The notes under the pieces are model-generated. The model searched no databases, was not told where the DNA came from, and saw only the letters and a program-made list of their open reading frames with translations. From NCBI RefSeq assembly GCF_900091435.1, contig NZ_FMCS01000007.1:62001-126000 (forward strand): a stretch of DNA of 64,000 bases, in the 5' to 3' direction. Positions 59,005 through 64,000 of this stretch are shown here, in pieces. A program made the position numbers and the translations under genes. Each line of letters begins with the position of its first letter. The stretch's first letter is position 1. The stretch is from Micromonospora chaiyaphumensis (lineage in GTDB: Bacteria > Actinomycetota > Actinomycetes > Mycobacteriales > Micromonosporaceae).

Positions 59005-59664
59005 ATGACCCGCACGCTGCGCGCCACGGCCATCAGCCTCGCCGCGATCCTGGCCGCCACCCTCGGCCTCACCCAGCCCGCCTCGGCCGCCGGCTACTCC
59101 GCCTCCCTCACCACCGCCGTCGCCGGCCTCCCCGTCGCCACCGAGGTCCGCACCGGCTACAGCCGCGACCTCTTCCCACACTGGATCGACGCCGACGGCG
59201 ACGGCTGCAACACCCGCAACGAGGTCCTCTACGCCGAGGCCACCACCAAGCCCACGATCAGCGGCACCTGCACGCTCTCCGGCGGCCGCTGGTACTCCTA
59301 CTACGACAACGCCTACTGGACGCTCACCGGCGACCTCGACATCGACCACATGGTCCCGCTCGCCGAGGCCTGGGACTCCGGCGCCCGCTCCTGGACCACC
59401 AGCCGCCGGCAGGCGTACGCCAACGACCTCGGTGACTCCCGCGCGCTGGCCGCGGTCACCGACAACGTCAACCAGGCCAAGGGCGACCAGGACCCGGCCA
59501 CCTGGCTGCCGTCGTACGCCTCCGCCCGCTGCCGCTACGTCCGCGAGTGGGTCGCGGTGAAGGTGCGGTGGCGGCTCACCGTGGACAGCGCGGAGAAGAG
59601 CGCCCTGACCAGCTGGGCGAACAACTGCCCCGCCACCACCATCTCCGTGACGTACGCGTACTGA
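59005..59664 (+). CDS. Secreted HNH-type nuclease (GmrSD/DUF1524-like)
   Basis: This 219-residue exported protein has a signal peptide ending A-S-A|A (about residue 29). The nuclease core is D-I-D-H115-M-V-P-L-A-E-A-W-D-S-G with D-N-V-N-Q-A-K-G-D downstream, matching the DUF1524 HNH fold of secreted actinobacterial nucleases. Cysteine pairs (C-N-T, C-T-L, C-R-Y, C-P-A) probably form disulfides. It likely degrades nucleic acid outside the cell for nutrition or competition. GGAG lies 4 nt before the ATG. A comparatively AT-rich stretch at 58931-58966 may hold its promoter. Confidence 0.85.
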   Translation: MTRTLRATAISLAAILAATLGLTQPASAAGYSASLTTAVAGLPVATEVRTGYSRDLFPHWIDADGDGCNTRNEVLYAEATTKPTISGTCTLSGGRWYSYYDNAYWTLTGDLDIDHMVPLAEAWDSGARSWTTSRRQAYANDLGDSRALAAVTDNVNQAKGDQDPATWLPSYASARCRYVREWVAVKVRWRLTVDSAEKSALTSWANNCPATTISVTYAY

Positions 59665-59797
59665 TTCCCGGGTCCTGGCGGGTTGCCGTGCGCACCGGGA
59701 CGGCAACTCGCCACGACCGCGGGCGGCGAGATCGTCATACCCGTCGGGCAGGGTGGTGGGGCCGGTGCGTGCCGGCCCCGCGAGCCTGGAGGAAACC

Positions 59798-60466
59798 GTG
59801 GCCGTCACCGCCGACGATCTCGACGCGGCACTGTCCGGTGTCGTCACCGCCCTACGACCGGCGACCGGCCTGGACTGGTCCGTGCGGGCGGGCAGCGTGG
59901 AGTGGGACTGCTGGCACACCGCCGAGCACGTCGGCGACTGCCTGCTGTCGTTCGCCGCCCAGCTCGTGGCCCGGCCCGACGAGCGGTACGTGCGCTTCAT
60001 GGCGAGCGCCGACAAGGACGCGTCCGCCGCCGAGATACTGGAGTTCGCCGAGGCGGGCGGCCGCATCCTGGCCGCGACGGTCCGCACGTCCGGACCGGAG
60101 GTGCGGGCTTACCACCCCAGCGGCCGGGCCGACCCGGAGGGCTTCGCCGCGATGGGCTGCGCCGAGACCCTGCTGCACGGCGACGACATCGCCCAGGGCC
60201 TCGGTCTCGCCATCGATCCACCACGGGACGTGTGCAGCCGCGTGCTGGCCCGGCTGTTTCCCGAAGCGGCGCGCGACCTGGCCGGGGTGGACCCGTGGGC
60301 GGCACTGCGGTGGTCCACCGGCCGGATCGAGCTGCCCGGACGCCCCCGGCTGGACGAGTGGCACTGGCGCGGCGCCCCGCTCGGCTCAGACGATGAGCAG
60401 GCGAAGACCGAGCTCGGCCGCGTCGACACCGACGAGGTCGCGGTTGCGGTCCGCCCAGCGACCTGA
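59798..60466 (+). CDS. Mycothiol-dependent maleylpyruvate isomerase-like (DinB-fold) protein
   Basis: This 222-residue protein has W-D-C-W-H-T-A-E-H-V-G-D near residues 36-48 and H-G-D-D-I-A-Q-G-L in the second half. The spaced His residues match the metal-binding site of the MDMPI/DinB family. Family members use mycothiol for isomerisation or detoxification; exact reaction unknown. GGAGGAAA lies 4 nt before the GTG. Its 3' end overlaps the convergent methyltransferase by 81 bases. Confidence 0.75.
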   Translation: MAVTADDLDAALSGVVTALRPATGLDWSVRAGSVEWDCWHTAEHVGDCLLSFAAQLVARPDERYVRFMASADKDASAAEILEFAEAGGRILAATVRTSGPEVRAYHPSGRADPEGFAAMGCAETLLHGDDIAQGLGLAIDPPRDVCSRVLARLFPEAARDLAGVDPWAALRWSTGRIELPGRPRLDEWHWRGAPLGSDDEQAKTELGRVDTDEVAVAVRPAT

Positions 60467-61132
60467 AGCCAGGTCGTCCCGGAGGCTGTCCACCGCCCGC
60501 TGCTCGGCGTCCGGCCCGACCCGGGCCCACACCGACACCCCGCGACGCACGTTCTCGTCCAGGTACGCCTCGGGCCGGCGCCAGTAGGCCTCGAAGAAGC
60601 CGTCCACGCAGTCCCACGGAACGAGCACCGGCTCCACACGGCCACCGATCGCGCCGGCCAGCTCGCCCAGCGACGGCCGGCCGGCAACAAGATCCGCGGC
60701 CTCAGGAAGGTAGTCGCGGGTGAGCCAGAACCGGTGAAGCCAACCGGCGTCGCTGGTGTCGTGGGTGAACACCACCACCCGGCGGGCGACGCGCCGCATC
60801 TCGCGCAGACCCGCGATCGGGTCCCGCCAGTGATGGATGGTGGCGAACGCCATCGCCGCATCGAAGGACTGGTCCTCGAACGGGAGGCTCTCCGCAGCGG
60901 CAGCCACGCACGGCGCCGCGCCCGCGGGACGCTGCGCACGCATGAGCGCCGACGGCTCCACCGCGGTGACGTCACGGTCGGCGGGCTCGTAGGAGCCGGT
61001 GCCCGCCCCGACGTTCACCACGGTCCGCGCATCACCGAGCGCGGCCCAGAGCTGCTCCGCGATCCGCGGCTCGGTACGCCGCGTCACGGTGTAGTTGGCG
61101 CCGATGGTGTCGTACAACTGCGCGCTGGCCAT
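60386..61132 (-). CDS. Class I SAM-dependent methyltransferase
   Basis: This 248-residue methyltransferase has motif I V-V-N-V-G-A-G-T-G-S-Y, then V-E-P-S and the UbiE-like S-F-D-A-A-M-A-F-A-T-I-H-H-W. It should methylate a small molecule with S-adenosylmethionine; substrate unknown. GGGGAG lies 9 nt upstream of the ATG. The C-terminal 26 codons overlap the opposite gene. Confidence 0.85.
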   Translation of the reverse strand: MASAQLYDTIGANYTVTRRTEPRIAEQLWAALGDARTVVNVGAGTGSYEPADRDVTAVEPSALMRAQRPAGAAPCVAAAAESLPFEDQSFDAAMAFATIHHWRDPIAGLREMRRVARRVVVFTHDTSDAGWLHRFWLTRDYLPEAADLVAGRPSLGELAGAIGGRVEPVLVPWDCVDGFFEAYWRRPEAYLDENVRRGVSVWARVGPDAEQRAVDSLRDDLASGRWADRNRDLVGVDAAELGLRLLIV

Positions 61133-61241
61133 GTCGCTGTCTCCCCGGGCTGTCGGACAGGGCGTGATCGTCCGTCAGCCTATGCGCCCGGCAGCCGAAG
61201 CCGATCGGCTCGGGCGCTGAATACACCTGGGGCCGGAGTCC

Positions 61242-61838
61242 TCATTGGTCGATGGCGGCCCAGCTCTGCCGGCGTGGCCACGCTCCTTCCGCGGTGGGCG
61301 CCTCCACCACTCCCGTCGCGGCCACGTATCCGGGAGATCGGACCGCCGGCCCGAGCCAGCCCCGGACGGTGGCCGCCACCGCGGCACGTGGCGGTCTGGC
61401 CGGCACCATGTGGCGGCCCTTCGACCAGACCAGCAGCATTCCTTCGGTGGTGCTGATCCTGGTGGTGACCATGGTGATCGGTCGACCCTTCCGGTCCCAC
61501 GTGTGCCACAACGCCCACCCCTGCGGCCGTGCCGCAACGCCCAGCCGCTCGCAGATGTCGACGTACTCCTGCTCGCTCAGGACAGTCGTGGGACGCACCA
61601 GAAGGGCCCCGGCCAGGCCGACCAGCGGGGCGTCCGGATCGACGCAGCCGTCATCCTCGAAGTGGTAGTGCCGCAGCTGGCGCCCCAGCGCGTTGACGGC
61701 ACGCTGGAGGGGCGTCGCCTCGTCAGGATCGGGATCGAAGCTCAGCCAGCCCTCATCCAGCGCCCGATCGACGACATCGTTGGCGAGCAGCTCTATCTCG
61801 CGGAGGTACTCCGCCTCGGTGGGATCGTCATCCGGCAC
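61242..61838 (-). CDS. Hypothetical protein
   Basis: This 198-residue soluble acidic protein has no recognised domain (G-W-L-S-F-D-P-D-P-D-E-A near the start, H-Y-H-F-E-D-D-G in the middle, W-A-L-W-H-T-W-D-R later). AGGGTGAG lies upstream of the GTG. Neighbours are a methyltransferase and a RibD/DHFR-fold gene, with no functional link evident. The next 207 bases (61839-62045) hold nothing I can identify. Confidence 0.6.
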   Translation of the reverse strand: MPDDDPTEAEYLREIELLANDVVDRALDEGWLSFDPDPDEATPLQRAVNALGRQLRHYHFEDDGCVDPDAPLVGLAGALLVRPTTVLSEQEYVDICERLGVAARPQGWALWHTWDRKGRPITMVTTRISTTEGMLLVWSKGRHMVPARPPRAAVAATVRGWLGPAVRSPGYVAATGVVEAPTAEGAWPRRQSWAAIDQ

Positions 61839-62045
61839 GAACTCACCCTGCCAGGCAGGCCCACCGTCGTCCTCTCCATTAAGCGCACCTCAACGCGCTG
61901 GAGGCGCCGTGACGCGAGGACTGCCGGTTGACGGCTGTTTCCCCTGGACGCCGGGATGCGCGGTCTTCGAACGCGCGCCTCGCGCTGGTCGGGCGAGGAA
62001 TGGGCATGCTGCCACTGCCTCCGACAAGCAGCACAGCAATCGCGC

Positions 62046-62609
62046 TCACCGCCTCGTCTCATACCTGGCCAGCACCACCCCGCCGGGAAACGTCCGCGTC
62101 TCCACCAGATTCAGGTTCACCCAGCTGTCCACCGCGGTGAAGAACCGTTTACCCCCGCCCACCAGCACCGGATGGGTCACGATCTCGTACTCGTCGACCA
62201 GCCCGGCCCGCATGGCCGCGCCGGCGAGCGCCGCGCCACCAACCCTCATCGGCTCGCCGTCCTCGGCCTTGAGCCGGGTGATCTCCTCGACCGCGTCGCC
62301 GGCGACCACACGGGTGTTCCAGTCAACCTTGTCGACCGTCGAAGAGAACACCACCTTCGGCGTATCCCGCCAGTTCCGCGCGAACTCGACCTGCGCCGGG
62401 GTGGCGCCCGGCTGCTGATCGCCGGTCGGCCAGTAGGAACTCATGGTCTCCCACAGCTTGCGCCCATACAGCAACAGACCAATAGCCCGCTCCTGGTCGA
62501 GCCACCACTGAAACAGCTCGTCGCTCGGTACGCCCCAGCCGATGTCGTCGCCCGGCGCGGCGACGAAGCCGTCCAGGGACAGGTTCATGCCGTAGACCAG
62601 CTTCCGCAT
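62046..62609 (-). CDS. Dihydrofolate reductase-like (RibD C-terminal domain) protein
   Basis: This 187-residue protein begins M-R-K-L-V-Y-G-M-N-L-S-L-D-G-F-V-A, the start of the RibD_C/DHFR-like fold. L-L-L-Y-G-R-K-L-W-E-T-M and V-G-G-A-A-L-A in the NADPH site follow, and P-V-L-V-G-G-G-K-R-F-F near the end. Homologues reduce small heterocycles or are of unknown function; not a true folate reductase by sequence. ATG 62609 has AAAGG 9 nt upstream. Confidence 0.8.
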   Translation of the reverse strand: MRKLVYGMNLSLDGFVAAPGDDIGWGVPSDELFQWWLDQERAIGLLLYGRKLWETMSSYWPTGDQQPGATPAQVEFARNWRDTPKVVFSSTVDKVDWNTRVVAGDAVEEITRLKAEDGEPMRVGGAALAGAAMRAGLVDEYEIVTHPVLVGGGKRFFTAVDSWVNLNLVETRTFPGGVVLARYETRR

Positions 62610-62685
62610 GGCGCCATGCCTTTCTGTCAGTCGGTCTCGGGAGATGGTGACCAGACTCAGGAACCGAGCGGACCGCCTGCGGTGA

Positions 62686-64000
62686 TCACTTGGCGTTGAA
62701 GTAGTTGGCCTCGGGGTGGTGGACGACGATCGCGTCGGTGGCCTGCTCGGGGACGAGCTGGAACTCCTCGGAGAGCTGGACACCGATCCGCTCGGCGCCG
62801 AGCAGCTCCACGATCTTCGCCCGGTCCTCCAGGTCCGGGCAGGCCGGGTAGCCGAACGCGTACCGGCAGCCCCGGTAGTCGGTGCGCAGCAGACCGGCCA
62901 CGTCCGCCGGATCCTCGTCGGCGACCGTACGCCCGCCCGGCAGGACCAGCTCCGCGCGGATCCGCCGGTGCCAGTACTCGGCCAGCGCCTCGGTGAGCTG
63001 CACCGACAGGCCGTGCACCTCCAGGTAGTCGCGGTACTCGTTGCCGGCGAACATCTTCGCCGTGTACTCGCTGATCGGCTGCCCGACGGTGACCAGCTGC
63101 AACGCCACCACGTCCAGCTGCTCGCCCTTGGGACGGAAGAAGTCGGCCAGGCACAGCCGGCGCTCCTGCCGCTGCCGCGGGAACGAGAACCGGGCCCGCT
63201 CGGAGTGCCCGTTCTCGTCCAGCACCACCAGGTCGTTGCCCTCGGAGTAGGCCGGGAAGTAGCCGTAGACCACGGCGGCCTCGAGGATCTTGTCGGCGAT
63301 CAGCCGGTCCAGCCAGTAGCGCAGCCGCGGCCGGCCCTCGGTCTCCACCAGCTCCTCGTAGGACGGACCCGTGCCGCCCCGGGCGCCGCGCAGCCCCCAC
63401 TGGCCCAGGAAGGTGGCCCGCTCGTCGAGCAGCGCCGCGTAGTCGGCCAACGGCACGCCCTTGACCACCCGGGTGCCGAAGAACGGCGGCGTGGGCACCT
63501 CCACGTCGGCAGCCACGTCGGAGCGGACCGAGGCGTCGTCCAGCTCCGGCAGCGCCTCGCGGACCAGGGCCCGCTGCCGCTCGCGCCGCTCCCGACGGGC
63601 CGCCAGGGCGGCCTCGCGCTCCGGGTCGACCACCGGCGCGCCGCCCCGCTTCGCCGTCATCACCCGGTCCATGAGGGACAGACCCTCGAACGCGTCCCGG
63701 GCGTAGTGCACCTGCCCGGGGAACACCGAACGCAGGTCGTCCTCCACGTACGCCCGGGTGAGCGCCGCACCGCCCAGCAGCACCGGCCAGCGCTCGGCGA
63801 CCCCGCGCGCGGCCATCTCGGCCAGGTTCTCCTTCATGATGACCGTGCTCTTGACCAGCAGGCCGGACATGCCGATCGCGTCGGCCCGGTGCTCCTCGGC
63901 GGCGTCGAGGATCGCGTTGATCGGCTGCTTGATGCCGATGTTGACGACGTCGTAGCCGTTGTTGGACAGGATGATGTCGACCAGGTTCTTGCCGATGTCG
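62686..64000 (-). CDS. metH: Cobalamin-dependent methionine synthase MetH, C-terminal part
   Basis: The frame runs off the right edge, so the first part of the protein is missing. What is visible is the cobalamin-binding domain from D-I-G-K-N-L-V-D-I, then G-M-S-G-L-L-V-K-S, followed by the activation domain (R-T-D-Y-R-G-C-R-Y-A-F-G-Y-P-A-C-P-D-L-E-D, ending H-P-E-A-N-Y-F-N). It methylates homocysteine to methionine using methylcobalamin. The base at 64000 fits the third base of a His codon, as expected for the cobalt-binding D-x-H-D-x-G motif. The location near trmI and recB-like matches M. tuberculosis Rv2124c. Confidence 0.95.
   Translation of the reverse strand, partial: DIGKNLVDIILSNNGYDVVNIGIKQPINAILDAAEEHRADAIGMSGLLVKSTVIMKENLAEMAARGVAERWPVLLGGAALTRAYVEDDLRSVFPGQVHYARDAFEGLSLMDRVMTAKRGGAPVVDPEREAALAARRERRERQRALVREALPELDDASVRSDVAADVEVPTPPFFGTRVVKGVPLADYAALLDERATFLGQWGLRGARGGTGPSYEELVETEGRPRLRYWLDRLIADKILEAAVVYGYFPAYSEGNDLVVLDENGHSERARFSFPRQRQERRLCLADFFRPKGEQLDVVALQLVTVGQPISEYTAKMFAGNEYRDYLEVHGLSVQLTEALAEYWHRRIRAELVLPGGRTVADEDPADVAGLLRTDYRGCRYAFGYPACPDLEDRAKIVELLGAERIGVQLSEEFQLVPEQATDAIVVHHPEANYFNAK

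Overview
The window comes from a very GC-rich actinomycete with frequent GTG starts, most likely a Micromonosporaceae member (Micromonospora-like). The family placement is inference from codon use and gene content. The phylum placement is firm, because a complete Pup-proteasome system (pup, dop, pafA, prcB, prcA, arc/mpa) lies with pafB, pafC, tatA, tatC, helY, trmI and metH. That gene set matches the conserved order around Mycobacterium tuberculosis Rv2090-Rv2124c.

Region 1 (1-13.3 kb) is accessory: a DUF4873 fragment, a YdcF-like protein, a glycosyltransferase, a short-chain dehydrogenase beside a cysteine-free rpmJ paralogue, a secreted double-discoidin beta-helix protein, and several small regulator/effector pairs. 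These pairs are TetR/GNAT, TetR/quinone-oxidoreductase-like with two perfect operators, an HxlR-peroxiredoxin fusion divergent from an MFS exporter, and HxlR/metallo-beta-lactamase. Region 2 (13.4-34 kb) holds a 5'-3' exonuclease, an MHYT membrane protein, helY, and then a block with HAD, EamA, DagK-like, Zn-ADH, EfeO-type cupredoxin lipoprotein, glycogen-debranching-like, SCP2 and BtuF-like genes. It continues with the pafB-pafC-(TM/coiled-coil)-tatA-tatC cluster, a CDF transporter and DUF3866. Region 3 (34-46.8 kb) is the Pup-proteasome core. pafA stands alone. pup, an endonuclease-VII-like gene, prcB and prcA form one overlapping operon. dop and arc are separate units bounded by strong hairpins. 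Ferredoxin, a conserved hypothetical, trmI, a site-2 protease and a RecB-like nuclease follow. Region 4 (46.9-62.6 kb) is accessory again: a NarL-type two-component system with a MacB/FtsX-type ABC exporter, small enzymes, an ECF42-type sigma factor with its DGPF-family partner, a GH15 glycosidase, a secreted HNH nuclease, a mycothiol-dependent-isomerase-like protein, a methyltransferase and a RibD/DHFR-fold protein. The window ends inside metH, whose N-terminal part is missing.

Together the core genes describe tagging of proteins with Pup (Dop deamidates, PafA ligates), unfolding by the Arc/Mpa ring and degradation by PrcAB. PafBC is the WYL-domain regulator and TatAC the twin-arginine translocase. 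Many genes here appear to be leaderless, with a -10 hexamer 6-7 nt upstream of the start codon and no Shine-Dalgarno; I used this to choose several starts. No tRNA, rRNA, CRISPR array, insertion sequence or integrase was seen. No gene-free stretch exceeds 300 bases; the two longest (5291-5543 and 48810-49067) hold promoters and hairpins and are annotated. All functions are from sequence reading without database searches.
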